The notes: generated by a model from the letters alone, not told the origin. DNA of 64,000 nt from an uncultured Oscillospiraceae bacterium (GCA_934567355.1 CAKTJC010000010.1:11346-75345); one strand, 5' to 3'; positions 33,952-42,997 are shown, counted from the first letter of the stretch. Program-made: numbers and translations.

Positions 33952-33980
33952 TTGACACGCTGCAAAAGTTGCGCAATAAT
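33952..33980 (+). promoter_or_regulatory. Promoter of the large coiled-coil protein gene
   Basis: TTGACA (33952-33957), 17 bp, AATAAT (33975-33980). The spacer contains GCAAAAGTTGC, a small inverted repeat that could bind the neighbouring XRE protein. The leader before the ATG is about 90 bases. Confidence 0.65.
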
Positions 33981-34076
33981 AGGCTTGTCGAAGGAAAAAG
34001 ATTCCTTTCGGTAATGATTCAGTTCAAATAACAGCACTCAGAAAACTGGGGGCATATCAGAAAGAAGTGTTTACGC

Positions 34077-35438
34077 ATGGATGAACAATGGATGGTTGGG
34101 GAAGACGAAGAGATACAGTGGATTGAAACAAAAATGACACTGCATATCATAGCAATGTGTCTGTCGGCATTGGGCATTGTTTGGTCGGTGCGGGAGATGA
34201 TTGCAAATGGAGGGGACGGCGAGCTTTGCCTCATTGCATTTTGCTGTGCCGCCTTTACTGCCGGGTTTGCGCACCTGGCACGGAAATGCGCAAAGAAAAT
34301 AAAGGAACGCAAGCAGTGCATACAGGCAAAACGCAAGGAGAACGCGGAAAGGCAAAAAAGGCAGAACGAGAAAAATGCGCTGGCTCAAAAAGGAACGCTG
34401 GAAATTTCGGCAGAAAAATTCTACAACGCCTGCAAAGAAGCGCATATCACATCTTTTAATGATGAATTCAGCCAGGCAAAGGCAAAACAAATTATCAATG
34501 ACATGCTGAATGATGAAGGAATTTTGCCGGAAAACCGCACATTGTACTTGAGCCCGGATTATTTCGAAAGGTGTTTTCGTGATGGAGAGGCACAGGCGAA
34601 AGCGAGCGAAAAAGCCCGGTTGGAAGCCTCCAAAGCACCGCGCAATGCCACGCCCAACGAGGACGAAGCAAGATTTTTTCAGCGGGTTGCGGAGATTTCC
34701 GGTCTGACCGGCAACCAGAAGCGGATTAAAATGCTGCAAAACCTGGAAAGCGATTGCCAGACCCGCATCACGAAAAAGAAACAGGGGCAGGAGGCAATGC
34801 GGCAGTTGGGGCAGTTTTACTTTGCCGCGCAGCAGAAAGAGGCGAGCTGGGGGCTCTCCGGCGGAATTGCCGAGGGAATTGCTGGGCCGGCAGCAGGCAT
34901 AATTGCCGCCTCTCAAACGATAGAAAACAATCGGAAGATTCAGCAGTATAATCAGTCCATGCGGGAGATGTCCGCCATCGCGCTTCGCGGCTCCTTTGGG
35001 CTTAACAATGACATTTGTGAACTGGAATCAGAACGAAACGAGATTCAGAAAAAGGTGAGCGAAGCGGAGAAAAAGGTTACGCTGCAAAATCCCACTGCGG
35101 ATGAAATCTTTTCCAACCTGAAAATCGGAAGGGCAAGGATTGAAAAATCCGAAACAGGGGTTCTGCATATCGAGCTCCCCATTTCCATTAAGCGCCCCTT
35201 TGCGCTGAGTGCGCCGGAAGAGATAATCATGGTTGTGGACGGAGTACTGAGCGGGGAAATCTGGATGGAGGAAAAGATGATTGGTTCCGTGTTGATTCCG
35301 CTCCCGCTTTATGGCATTCCCACCAATATGCGGGAAGAAGTCACACTGGATGCAATGTCTGATCGGTCTGTGGAGTACAACGGGAAATACACAGTAAAAC
35401 TTGCAGAAAGTCAAAATCTTTGGATTATGGAAGCGTAA
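34077..35438 (+). CDS. Uncharacterised membrane-anchored coiled-coil protein
   Basis: A 453-residue protein of unknown function. Two hydrophobic helices near the N-terminus (about 21-37 and 48-66) are followed by a very basic coiled segment (KKIKERKQCIQAKRKENAERQKRQNEK) that should face the cytoplasm. Then come a helical region, a Gly/Ala-rich amphipathic stretch (WGLSGGIAEGIAGPAAGIIAASQ) and a C-terminal beta domain (about 350-453). It is related in layout, not clearly in sequence, to the 296-residue protein at 2.2 kb; both are divergent from XRE genes. The ATG at 34077 has only a weak GAAGTG site. Lower GC than neighbours suggests acquisition. Confidence 0.72.
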   Translation: MDEQWMVGEDEEIQWIETKMTLHIIAMCLSALGIVWSVREMIANGGDGELCLIAFCCAAFTAGFAHLARKCAKKIKERKQCIQAKRKENAERQKRQNEKNALAQKGTLEISAEKFYNACKEAHITSFNDEFSQAKAKQIINDMLNDEGILPENRTLYLSPDYFERCFRDGEAQAKASEKARLEASKAPRNATPNEDEARFFQRVAEISGLTGNQKRIKMLQNLESDCQTRITKKKQGQEAMRQLGQFYFAAQQKEASWGLSGGIAEGIAGPAAGIIAASQTIENNRKIQQYNQSMREMSAIALRGSFGLNNDICELESERNEIQKKVSEAEKKVTLQNPTADEIFSNLKIGRARIEKSETGVLHIELPISIKRPFALSAPEEIIMVVDGVLSGEIWMEEKMIGSVLIPLPLYGIPTNMREEVTLDAMSDRSVEYNGKYTVKLAESQNLWIMEA

Positions 35439-35444
35439 AAAGTG

Positions 35445-35466
35445 GGGCACCCGAGACCGGGTGCCC
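35445..35466. terminator. Bidirectional terminator between the coiled-coil gene and sufB
   Basis: GGGCACCC (35445-35452) pairs with GGGTGCCC (35459-35466). On the minus strand it is followed by CACTTTTTAC, so it ends the suf operon as well as the plus-strand gene. Confidence 0.7.
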
Positions 35467-35482
35467 GCTTGCGTATATCCAA

Positions 35483-36406
35483 TTATTTCAAAAATCCGTT
35501 GACGATCTGTTCTTCTGCTTCCTGCTCGGTCAGGCCCAGGGTCATGAGCTTGATAATCTGCTCACCGGCAATTTTGCCGATGGCGGCCTCGTGAATCAGG
35601 GCGGCGTCAATGTTGTTGGCCTCCAGCTGGGGCACTGCCAGAATCCGGGCAGAGCCCATGATGATGGCGTCGCATTCGGTGTGGCCGGTGCAGGCGGCGT
35701 TGCCAATGATGCGGGAATCGAACTTCTGATAGGAGCTGTCCTTTGCCACGCTGCGGGACACCACGTCCGCCCGGGAGCCATCGCCGTCCAGCTCGGTGAC
35801 ATAGATGCTCTCCGCTTTCTGCTCGCCGTGGGTCATCAGCCGCTCACGCACCACCAGGGATGCCCCGGCAGCCACGTCGGCGTGGGTGGTGCGGACGGTG
35901 GAATCCACGCCCTTGATCTGCACCATCTCCATCTCCATGGCGCTGCCCTCGGCAAGGTGCACCTCGGTCACCGGGTTCAGGATTCGCTTGCCCTTGCCGT
36001 CGCCCTCGCCGTAGTGCTTTTCTACGTATTTTACCTTTGCGTTCTTCTCCACAAAAAAGCGGTGTACGCCGTCGTGCTGGGAATCCTGGTCGCCGCAGTT
36101 ATGGATACCGCAGCCCGCCACGATCACCACGTCTGCGCCCTCGCCCACAAAGAAATCGTTGTACACCAGATCTTTCAATCCGCTCTGGCTCAGCACCACG
36201 GGGATGTGGACGCTTTCGTTCTTTGTGCCGGGCTTGATGTGAATATCAATGCCGCTGCCGTCGGGCTTGGATACGATGTCAATATTGGCGGTAGTGTTCC
36301 GCCCTGCCAGACCGCCGTTGGAGCGGATGTTGTATGCCCCCTCCGGGATGGTGTGCAGGTCGGCAACCTCCTGAAGAATGTGCATCTGGATTTCGTCAAG
36401 TGCCAT
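35483..36406 (-). CDS. sufB: SufB/SufD-type Fe-S scaffold, single-gene (SmsB-like) form
   Basis: A 307-residue SufB/SufD-family beta-helix protein, shorter than E. coli SufB (about 495) or SufD (about 420). Recognisable parts are AGCGIHNCGDQDSQHDGVHRFFV, RVLE-type RTTHADVAAGASLVVRERLMTHGEQ and the C-terminal ACTGHTECDAIIMGSARILAVPQLEANNIDAALIHEAAIGKI. Only one SufB/D gene accompanies sufC, and no sufS, sufU or sufD lies nearby, as in the minimal SmsCB system described in Clostridia and archaea. It probably forms a homodimer on SufC2 and assembles [Fe-S] clusters. It starts 2 bases after the sufC stop. Confidence 0.9.
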   Translation of the reverse strand: MALDEIQMHILQEVADLHTIPEGAYNIRSNGGLAGRNTTANIDIVSKPDGSGIDIHIKPGTKNESVHIPVVLSQSGLKDLVYNDFFVGEGADVVIVAGCGIHNCGDQDSQHDGVHRFFVEKNAKVKYVEKHYGEGDGKGKRILNPVTEVHLAEGSAMEMEMVQIKGVDSTVRTTHADVAAGASLVVRERLMTHGEQKAESIYVTELDGDGSRADVVSRSVAKDSSYQKFDSRIIGNAACTGHTECDAIIMGSARILAVPQLEANNIDAALIHEAAIGKIAGEQIIKLMTLGLTEQEAEEQIVNGFLK

Positions 36407-36408
36407 TT

Positions 36409-37146
36409 TTACATGCCCCCTTCTTCGATCTTTGCACAGCCGCGTGCCACATCGGCGCTGCGCAGCAGCTCCGGCATGATCGCTTCTTTGCTGCCCTGGG
36501 CGCTGATGCCGCCGCCGGAGAGCACAATGATCTCATCCGCAATGTCCAGGATCCGCTCCTGGTGGGAGATGATGATAATGGAGCCGTGGATGGTGTCGCG
36601 CATGTGGCGGAACACCTTAATGAGGCTCTGGAAGCTCCACAGGTCAATGCCTGCCTCCGGCTCATCGAAGATAGAAAGCCGGGTGCCGCGTGCCAGCACT
36701 GTGGCGATCTCGATCCGCTTCAGCTCACCGCCGGACAGGGATGCATTGACTTCTCGGTTTACATAATCCTTTGCGCACAGACCGACCTCAGAAAGATAAT
36801 TGCACGCCTCGCCCACGCTCAGCCGCTTCTTTGCGGCCAGACGCAGCAGGTCAAGCACGGTGATTCCCTTGAAGCGCACCGGTTGCTGGAAGGCAAAGCT
36901 GATGCCCATATTGGCACGGTCTGTAATGGAAAGATCGGTGATGTCCTTCCCGTCGAAGACGATCTGCCCGCTGGTGGGCTTTTCGATGCCCGCGATCAGC
37001 TTGGCAAGGGTGGATTTGCCGCTGCCGTTGGGGCCGGTGATGACGATGAACTTACCCTCGTCCACGTTCAGGTTCAGCCCCTTGATGATCTCCTTCTGCC
37101 CCTTCTGTTCGGTCACATCAAAGGTCAGATCTTTTATTTGAAGCAT
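36409..37146 (-). CDS. sufC: Fe-S assembly ATPase SufC
   Basis: A 245-residue ABC-type ATPase of the SUF system. Walker A GPNGSGKS is at 38-45, the Q-loop FAFQQPVRFKGI, the signature SLSGGELKRIEIA, Walker B LSIFDEPEAGID and the H-loop IISHQ are all present. It is soluble and drives conformational change of the SufB scaffold. Start ATG has GGAGGG upstream and the gene has its own consensus-like promoter. With sufB alone it forms the minimal two-gene SUF (SmsCB). Confidence 0.94.
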   Translation of the reverse strand: MLQIKDLTFDVTEQKGQKEIIKGLNLNVDEGKFIVITGPNGSGKSTLAKLIAGIEKPTSGQIVFDGKDITDLSITDRANMGISFAFQQPVRFKGITVLDLLRLAAKKRLSVGEACNYLSEVGLCAKDYVNREVNASLSGGELKRIEIATVLARGTRLSIFDEPEAGIDLWSFQSLIKVFRHMRDTIHGSIIIISHQERILDIADEIIVLSGGGISAQGSKEAIMPELLRSADVARGCAKIEEGGM

Positions 37147-37189
37147 ATGGTGTTTCCCTCCAAAATGTCATAACACTTTCCAAACCTAC

Positions 37190-37218
37190 ATTCTACACTA
37201 TTTTCCTCCCCGTTTCAA
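37190..37218 (-). promoter_or_regulatory. Promoter of sufCB
   Basis: TTGAAA (37218-37213), 17 bp, TAGAAT (37195-37190) on the minus strand, 44 bases before the sufC ATG. Confidence 0.7.
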
Positions 37219-37259
37219 CCAAAATTTAGGGGAAGAACGGAAAATAGGCTCAAAAGCAG

Positions 37260-37288
37260 TTGCGGGAAAAATGCAGGTGTGTTATGAT
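37260..37288 (+). promoter_or_regulatory. Promoter of the araC-type gene before xylB
   Basis: TTGCGG (37260-37265), 17 bp, TATGAT (37283-37288), 54 bases ahead of the ATG. Confidence 0.55.
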
Positions 37289-37341
37289 GTAAAGAAAAGG
37301 AAAAACCAATCAAATTTATAGAAATTGGGAGGGGAAGAGAT

Positions 37342-38253
37342 ATGGACGAACTGGAGATCATTCATCACGGACGCATCCCCGGCCTGACTTCCTTTTTCAA
37401 CACAGTGGATTACCGCACCCCCCATTTCCACCAGGAGTGGGAGCTGATGTGGCTGCTGGATAATCCCCTTATGGTCAGCAGGGGCGGGGGCAGCTTCCGG
37501 GCGGAGAAGGGAAGTCTGCTGCTGTTCCAGCCCAACGAGCCTCATGAGCTGCACATGATCGATGAAACATGCACCTTCCTGTGTCTTCAGGTATCGCCGG
37601 AGCTGCTGCGGCTGGAAAATGATTTGGTGACCGAGGATGTCCTGCTGAACCCCTACCTGGGGGACAAGGCAGCCGGGATACGCAGTGCTTTGCTGGAAAT
37701 CGCGGATGCCTACCTGAGCCGGGAGCCTTACAGCGCGCTGCTGTGCATTGGCCGCACCTTTTTGATGTTCCACCAGATTCTTGGCAGTATCCCCGTCCGC
37801 GCCATCACCCGGGAGGAGCGCATCAGCCAGGAAAAGCGAAACAAGCGCCTGACTTCCCTCATCCGCTTTGTGGATGAAAATTACATGCACAAGATACGCC
37901 TGTCCGACTTTGCGGAGGCCGAGGGTTTCTCCATGAGCTACCTGTCCCATTTTATCAAGAGCACCCTGAACCAGAGCTTCCAGGAGTATGTCAATTCCGT
38001 CCGGGTCAACTGCGCCTGCAAGCTGATCTCCGGCGGGGAGGAGAAGCTCACCGCCGTGAGCATGGCTTCCGGCTTTTCGGACTACCGCTATTTTTCCGCC
38101 GCCTTCAAAAAGCAGTTCGGCATGACCCCGGAGCAGTATAAGCTTTCCCTGGAAAAGCCGGAAAATGCAGTCATTCACCACAGCATCCATTCTTTGGAGC
38201 GATTTTATACCGACGAGCAGAGCAAGGCAATCATTGCAGAGCTGCGGCGGTGA
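37342..38253 (+). CDS. AraC-family transcriptional regulator
   Basis: A 303-residue regulator with an N-terminal cupin sensor domain (about 10-95, with FHQEWELMWLL and FQPNEPHEL) and a C-terminal AraC double helix-turn-helix (about 180-280, RLSDFAEAEGFSMSYLSHFIKSTLNQSFQEYVNSVRV and VSMASGFSDYRYFSAAFKKQFGMTPEQYK). Cupin-AraC proteins bind sugars. It precedes xylB on the same strand with a 172-base gap, so xylulokinase is the obvious target. The xylB gene seems to have its own leader, and the AraC protein probably binds there. GGGAGGGG precedes the start. Confidence 0.92.
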   Translation: MDELEIIHHGRIPGLTSFFNTVDYRTPHFHQEWELMWLLDNPLMVSRGGGSFRAEKGSLLLFQPNEPHELHMIDETCTFLCLQVSPELLRLENDLVTEDVLLNPYLGDKAAGIRSALLEIADAYLSREPYSALLCIGRTFLMFHQILGSIPVRAITREERISQEKRNKRLTSLIRFVDENYMHKIRLSDFAEAEGFSMSYLSHFIKSTLNQSFQEYVNSVRVNCACKLISGGEEKLTAVSMASGFSDYRYFSAAFKKQFGMTPEQYKLSLEKPENAVIHHSIHSLERFYTDEQSKAIIAELRR

Positions 38254-38425
38254 ATGCTGCACAATTTCGGAGCTGCGAAAATGGACGATATGCCGAAAAA
38301 GCAGAAAAAGCAAGATAGTCTAATAAAAAGGAACAACAGTTACTTGCGGCAGACACGATCCTGTATTAAACTGAACGTATTGAAAGTGGGCGCTTTTGGC
38401 GTCCCGAAATGAAGGAGGATTTTCC

Positions 38426-39898
38426 ATGCAGTATTTTATCGGCATTGACCTGGGTACATCCGCGGTGAAGCTCCTGCTGGTGGACGGCACCGGCAAGATT
38501 TGCAGCACCGTTTCCAGGGACTATCCGCTGTTTTTCCCCCATCCCGGCTGGTCGGAGCAGAACCCCGAGGACTGGTGGACTGCCGTGCAGGACGGCTTGA
38601 AGGAACTGACGAAGGACATTGATGTAAATGAAGTGGCCGGCATCGGCTGCGGCGGCCAGATGCACGGTCTGGTCATCCTGGACGAGCACGACCAGGTCAT
38701 CCGCCCTGCCATTTTGTGGAACGATGGCCGTACCTATAAGGAAGTGGAATACCTCAACGGGGTCGTTGGCAAGAAGAAGCTGTCCGAGCTCACCGCCAAT
38801 ATTGCCTTTGCCGGATTCACCGCCCCCAAGCTTCTGTGGGTGCAGAAGAACGAGCCGGAGAATTTTGGCCGCATCCGCAAAATCATGCTGCCCAAGGACT
38901 TCATCAATTATAAGCTTACCGGCGTTCACGCCTGCGACTATTCCGATGCCTCCGGCATGCTGCTGCTGGACGTGAAGAACAAGTGCTGGAGCAAGGAAAT
39001 GCTGGATATCTGCAGCGTTTCCCTGAGCCAGATGCCCAAGCTCTTCGAGAGCTATGAGGTTATCGGCAACGTCACCGCCGATGTGGGCCTGCCCAAGACC
39101 GCCAAGGTGGTGGGCGGCGCAGGAGACAATGCCGCTGCCGCCGTGGGTACCGGCACCGTGGGCGACGGAGCCTGCAACATCAGCCTGGGCACCTCCGGCA
39201 CCGTGTTCATCTCCTCCGAGAAATTCGGCGTGGACTCCACCAACGGTCTGCACGCCTTTGCCCATGCCGACGGACGATTCCATCTGATGGGCTGTATGCT
39301 CTCCGCCGCCAGCTGCAACAAGTGGCTGTGCGATGAAATTCTGAAAACCAAGGACTATCCCGCCGAGCAGAAGGACATTACCGATGACAAGCTGGGCAAG
39401 AACCACGTCTATTTCCTGCCCTATCTGATGGGCGAGCGCAGCCCCATCAACGATACCAACGCCCGGGCCACCTTCCTGGGCATGACCATGGATACCACCC
39501 GCTCCGACATGGTTCAGGCCGTGCTGGAGGGTGTGGCCTTCGCCATCCGGGACAGCTTCGAGGTGGCCAAGACCCTGGGCATCCACATTGAGCGCTCCAA
39601 GGTCTGCGGCGGCGGTGCCAAGAGCCCCCTGTGGCGCAAGATTTTTGCCAATGTGCTGAACCTGCCCCTGGACATTCCCCAGACCGAGGAAGGCCCCGGC
39701 TACGGCGGCGCTATGCTGGCGATGGTGGGCTGCGGCCTGTATGACAGCGTGAAATCCTGCGCCGATGCCCTGGTCAGCGTCCGGGAAACCGTCCAGCCCG
39801 ACCCGGAAATTTCCGCTCGCTACGAAAAGCAGTACCAGAACTTCAAGCAAATCTACCCCGCCCTCAAGCCCCTGTTTGCAAAGTTCCGGCAGGAGTAA
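38426..39898 (+). CDS. xylB: Xylulokinase
   Basis: A 490-residue FGGY-family kinase that phosphorylates D-xylulose. It begins with the phosphate loop MQYFIGIDLGTSAVKLLLVD, has the xylulose-binding GQMHGLV near residues 75-81, and carries NISLGTSGTVF (ATP), YLMGERSP and the C-terminal CGGGAKSPLWRKIFANVLNLPL. Length and motifs agree with XylB rather than glycerol or gluconate kinases. The ATG at 38426 has GAAGGAGG upstream and is ten codons inside the open frame. No xylose isomerase is in view; the product joins the pentose phosphate pathway, as does that of the ribulose genes at the left edge. Confidence 0.94.
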   Translation: MQYFIGIDLGTSAVKLLLVDGTGKICSTVSRDYPLFFPHPGWSEQNPEDWWTAVQDGLKELTKDIDVNEVAGIGCGGQMHGLVILDEHDQVIRPAILWNDGRTYKEVEYLNGVVGKKKLSELTANIAFAGFTAPKLLWVQKNEPENFGRIRKIMLPKDFINYKLTGVHACDYSDASGMLLLDVKNKCWSKEMLDICSVSLSQMPKLFESYEVIGNVTADVGLPKTAKVVGGAGDNAAAAVGTGTVGDGACNISLGTSGTVFISSEKFGVDSTNGLHAFAHADGRFHLMGCMLSAASCNKWLCDEILKTKDYPAEQKDITDDKLGKNHVYFLPYLMGERSPINDTNARATFLGMTMDTTRSDMVQAVLEGVAFAIRDSFEVAKTLGIHIERSKVCGGGAKSPLWRKIFANVLNLPLDIPQTEEGPGYGGAMLAMVGCGLYDSVKSCADALVSVRETVQPDPEISARYEKQYQNFKQIYPALKPLFAKFRQE

Positions 39899-39914
39899 TT
39901 CGGAGGGAGGCCAT

Positions 39915-39934
39915 GATTGAATCAGAGCTCCCCT
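39915..39934. repeat. Solitary end of the 165-bp palindromic repeat
   Basis: GATTGAATCAGAGCTCCCCT matches the right end of copy B at about 18 of 20 positions. The rest of the element is absent. It lies between the xylB stop and its terminator and may be a remnant of excision or deletion. Confidence 0.5.
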
Positions 39935-39943
39935 AAAATCTTC

Positions 39944-39980
39944 AGAGCCGCCCGGATATTGGGCGGCTCTTAGTGTTTTG
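39944..39980 (+). terminator. Terminator of xylB
   Basis: AGAGCCGCCC (39944-39953) pairs perfectly with 39961-39970 across a 7-base loop; TAGTGTTTTG follows. Confidence 0.82.
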
Positions 39981-39994
39981 TTAGGTATAGCAGG

Positions 39995-40585
39995 TCACAG
40001 AATTGTGCTCCAAAGGAGCATGGAAACATACGGCTGCAGGAAGAACATAACACCTGCAACCAAACCGCAGATCGTATAAAAATCCCGCCCATCAGCTGCT
40101 GCGGTATGGGTGGTAAAGTTCTGCGTGAATCCTTTGGCAATGCAGAAGCCCAGCGCTGCACCGAGTGTATTGGTGATCAGGTCGTTGATGTCGGTGGTTC
40201 GGAATGTGAAGAGCTGAGCAAGCTCGATCACACCGCTGACGGCCAAGCCCGTCAGCGCGGTTCGGCGCAGGCTTCGGAAGCTGCTCCACAGGATGGGAAG
40301 AAAAATACCGAAGGGAACGAACAGCAGCACATTCAGACAGGCATTTTTGAAATCGGGGATCATGTCCAGAAACGGAATGATATTTACGGAAAGATCGATG
40401 TTCAGTGTCATGAGACTTGGGAACCCGACCAGCGCCAGCATTGCGGCGAGGTACAGACCAAACAGCGTGTAAAGCCCGATTTTTTGCCCTTCCCGAAAGA
40501 GCCGTCTGCGCCCGATCAGAAAAACAGGAACAAGAAAAACCGCTGCCGCCAGCGTTTCGATCACCGCGCTGTACAATCTGCCCAT
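39995..40585 (-). CDS. VanZ-family membrane protein
   Basis: A 196-residue polytopic protein of five or six helices with the VanZ pattern: SVNIIPFLDMIPDFKNACLNVLLFVPFGIFLPILW, then ELAQLFTFRTTDINDLITNTLGAALGF. VanZ relatives contribute to teicoplanin or lipoglycopeptide tolerance in some Firmicutes; here no van genes are near, so the role is open. It is convergent with xylB and in line with an AraC gene 68 bases upstream, which may co-transcribe it. This is an intact VanZ, useful for comparison with the chimeric VanZ start at 21.7 kb. Confidence 0.88.
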   Translation of the reverse strand: MGRLYSAVIETLAAAVFLVPVFLIGRRRLFREGQKIGLYTLFGLYLAAMLALVGFPSLMTLNIDLSVNIIPFLDMIPDFKNACLNVLLFVPFGIFLPILWSSFRSLRRTALTGLAVSGVIELAQLFTFRTTDINDLITNTLGAALGFCIAKGFTQNFTTHTAAADGRDFYTICGLVAGVMFFLQPYVSMLLWSTIL

Positions 40586-40653
40586 CTCGTTTTGCCTCCG
40601 TTTTTTCTGCCTATTCTAGCCGTTCCCGCCTTAAGAAACAAGTACGCTTATCC

Positions 40654-41520
40654 TTAACATTTCCTTAAGCGGTACTGCATGGGGGTGCAGCCCTTTGCAC
40701 GCCGGAAGCATTCGGCAAAATAGCTGGAGCCGGAATAGCCGCAGGCAGCGGCAATTTCGGTGACGGGCAGATCGGTGGCTCTGAGAAGCTCCATGCTCTT
40801 TTCCAACCGGAAGGAATTCAGGTAATCATTCGGCGTCCGGTTCAGGTATTGCCGGAACATGCGGCAGCACTGCGTCCGGCAGACGCCCCCGGCAGCGGCA
40901 ATGGCGGCCAAAGTGATCTGCTCTGCATAATGGGTGCGGACGAAATCCAACATCCGCCGCACGGCCTGCAGACCGGCTTCGTCTCCGGGGGGTAAAAGCG
41001 CCATTTTCTGCCGGGTCAGCACGTACAGCCCCTGCCAGAGGGCAAGCAGCGCCGAGGAGGCAAGCAGCTCATAGCCGATGGGCTGCTGCTGATACAGGGC
41101 ATCCACCTGGCGGATTTTTTCGGTCAGTGCTTCGTCACGCAGCAGCAGATAGGGCAGCTGCGCCGCCGAGAGGATGGGCAGGACGAACCGCCGCCCCATT
41201 TCGCCGCTGCCCCACAGCTGCTGGGGGCGGAAGGTAACGCAGATGTATTGACAGTCCGTCCCATCCGCACTGTAGCCGAAGTGCATCTGCCTGGAATTGA
41301 CAAAAATGGCTTCCCCATGGGAGATCTCTACGGTGGTTCCGTTTACGCTGTAGCAAAGATGCCCCTGCATGGGCAGCAGAAGCTCCACATCGTCGTGCCA
41401 GTGGCACAGCGCCGCCATGCCGGAAAAGCTCTTCAGGTTTCCCCGCCGGGCGTAAAGGGGGATGCGCGGGTCGTTGTAATGGATCTGCTCGGAGCCGTCC
41501 TGCAAAACCGTTAAATTCAT
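40654..41520 (-). CDS. AraC-family regulator with cupin sensor domain
   Basis: A 288-residue regulator. The N-terminal cupin (about 20-100, CHWHDDVELLLPMQG and EAIFVNSRQMHFGYS) is followed by a C-terminal AraC domain (about 188-285, ITLAAIAAAGGVCRTQCCRMFRQYLNRTPNDYLNSFRL and VTEIAAACGYSGSSYFAECFRRAKGCTPMQYR). The ATG at 41520 is chosen because GGAG lies seven bases upstream, four codons inside the open frame. It is divergent from a MATE exporter gene, so control of that exporter is plausible. Confidence 0.9.
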   Translation of the reverse strand: MNLTVLQDGSEQIHYNDPRIPLYARRGNLKSFSGMAALCHWHDDVELLLPMQGHLCYSVNGTTVEISHGEAIFVNSRQMHFGYSADGTDCQYICVTFRPQQLWGSGEMGRRFVLPILSAAQLPYLLLRDEALTEKIRQVDALYQQQPIGYELLASSALLALWQGLYVLTRQKMALLPPGDEAGLQAVRRMLDFVRTHYAEQITLAAIAAAGGVCRTQCCRMFRQYLNRTPNDYLNSFRLEKSMELLRATDLPVTEIAAACGYSGSSYFAECFRRAKGCTPMQYRLRKC

Positions 41521-41641
41521 AGGTTTCTCCATTGTGTACGTTTGTTATAAAAGAATACTCAAATATGAAAGACATGGGGAAATTTCTGTACTAATATAAT
41601 AGCAGCCAATACCACAGTTTGCAAGTGGAGGGAGCGGCTCT

Positions 41642-42997
41642 ATGGAAAAAAAGGATTTTTACCGGCAGCTGCGTGCGCTGGTTCTGCCCATCGCGTTTCA
41701 GCAGTTCATGCTGGCGGCGGTGAGCGCATCGGATGCGGTGATGCTGGGGCTGCTGAGCCAGGACATCATGGCGGCGATCTCTCTGGCCGGGCAAGTGCAG
41801 TTTGTATTCAGTCTGTATCTGGCCACCATGACCATTGGCGCAAGCATGTTTGCCGCCCAGTACTGGGGCAAGGGCGACCGGGAGTCCGTGGAGCGAATTT
41901 TCGGGATGGTGATGCGCTTTACAGTGCCGGTCAGCGCCGGGTTCACGCTGCTCACTGCCCTGCTGCCTCGGGCAGTCATGCGCATTTTCACACCGGATGC
42001 AGAGCTGATTGCACAGGGTGCGGTCTACCTGCGGGCGGTCAGCCCCTCCTATCTGCTGTGCGGCATCTCGCAGCTTTTTCTGTGCATGATGAAAAACTGC
42101 GGCCGCGCCGCAGCCGCCTCCCGCATCAGCGCGGCTTCCGTTGTGATCAATATCGGCCTGAACGCCCTGCTGATCTTTGGGCTGCTGGGGCTGCCCGCGC
42201 TGGGCGCTGCCGGGGCAGCCGTCGCCACGGTGCTGGCGCGGCTGGCAGAGCTGGCGCTGGCCTGCCGGGATTCCGGGAAGCCGGGGCGCATTCGGCTTCG
42301 CTGGCACTGCTTCCGCACCCGGGAACAGCGCCGCAGCCGGGAGTTCTGGAAATACGTGGCTCCGGTACTGGGCAATGAGATCGTATGGGGTGTGGGCTTT
42401 ACCATGTGCAGCGTCATCATGGGGCATCTGGGCAGCGACGCCGTGGCAGCAAATTCCATTGCGGGCATTGCCAAGGGACTGCTGATCTGCCTGTGCATCG
42501 GCATCGGAAGCGGCGGCGGGATCCTCGTGGGCAACGAGCTGGGCGCCGGGAATCTGGAGCGGGCAAAGGAATATGGCCGCCGCGTTGCAAGGCTCTCCGT
42601 GCTGGCAGGCTTCTTCACCGGCGTGGTGCTCCTGCTGCTCAGCCCGCTTATCGTGCGCCTGACCAGCCTGACGCCGACGGCGCAGGAATACCTGAAATGG
42701 ATGCTCGCCATCTGCTCGTATTACTGCATCGGCAAATCCGTCAATTCCACAGTCATCGGCGGGATCTTCTGCGCCGGGGGCGACAGTCGGTTCGGCTTTT
42801 TGTGCGATGCCGTCACATTGTGGGCGATAACCATCCCCCTGGGGCTGCTGGCGGGCTTCGTGTGGAAGCTGCCGGTGATTGCCGTCTACTTCATCCTGAA
42901 TCTGGATGAGATCATCAAGCTGCCCGCAGTGTACCTGCATTTCAAAAAATACAAATGGGTCAGAGATCTGACCCAAGAAGGAGGAACCGCAAAATGA
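41642..42997 (+). CDS. MATE-family multidrug exporter
   Basis: A 451-residue protein with twelve membrane helices in two MATE repeats. The first opens LVLPIAFQQFMLAAVSASDAVMLGLLSQDIMAAISLAGQ and the second EFWKYVAPVLGNEIVWGVGFTMCSVIMGHLGSDAVAANSI. MATE proteins expel cationic drugs using Na+ or H+. The stop codon overlaps the start of the acetyltransferase gene (ATGA), so the pair form an operon. An extended -10 (TATAAT at about 41595) lies 45 bases before the ATG. Confidence 0.93.
   Translation: MEKKDFYRQLRALVLPIAFQQFMLAAVSASDAVMLGLLSQDIMAAISLAGQVQFVFSLYLATMTIGASMFAAQYWGKGDRESVERIFGMVMRFTVPVSAGFTLLTALLPRAVMRIFTPDAELIAQGAVYLRAVSPSYLLCGISQLFLCMMKNCGRAAAASRISAASVVINIGLNALLIFGLLGLPALGAAGAAVATVLARLAELALACRDSGKPGRIRLRWHCFRTREQRRSREFWKYVAPVLGNEIVWGVGFTMCSVIMGHLGSDAVAANSIAGIAKGLLICLCIGIGSGGGILVGNELGAGNLERAKEYGRRVARLSVLAGFFTGVVLLLLSPLIVRLTSLTPTAQEYLKWMLAICSYYCIGKSVNSTVIGGIFCAGGDSRFGFLCDAVTLWAITIPLGLLAGFVWKLPVIAVYFILNLDEIIKLPAVYLHFKKYKWVRDLTQEGGTAK

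Noticed and set aside
39995..40585. Glycopeptide resistance cluster suggested by the VanZ protein
   Set aside because: No vanH, vanA/B, vanX, vanR or vanS gene is in the window; VanZ-like proteins are common outside such clusters.
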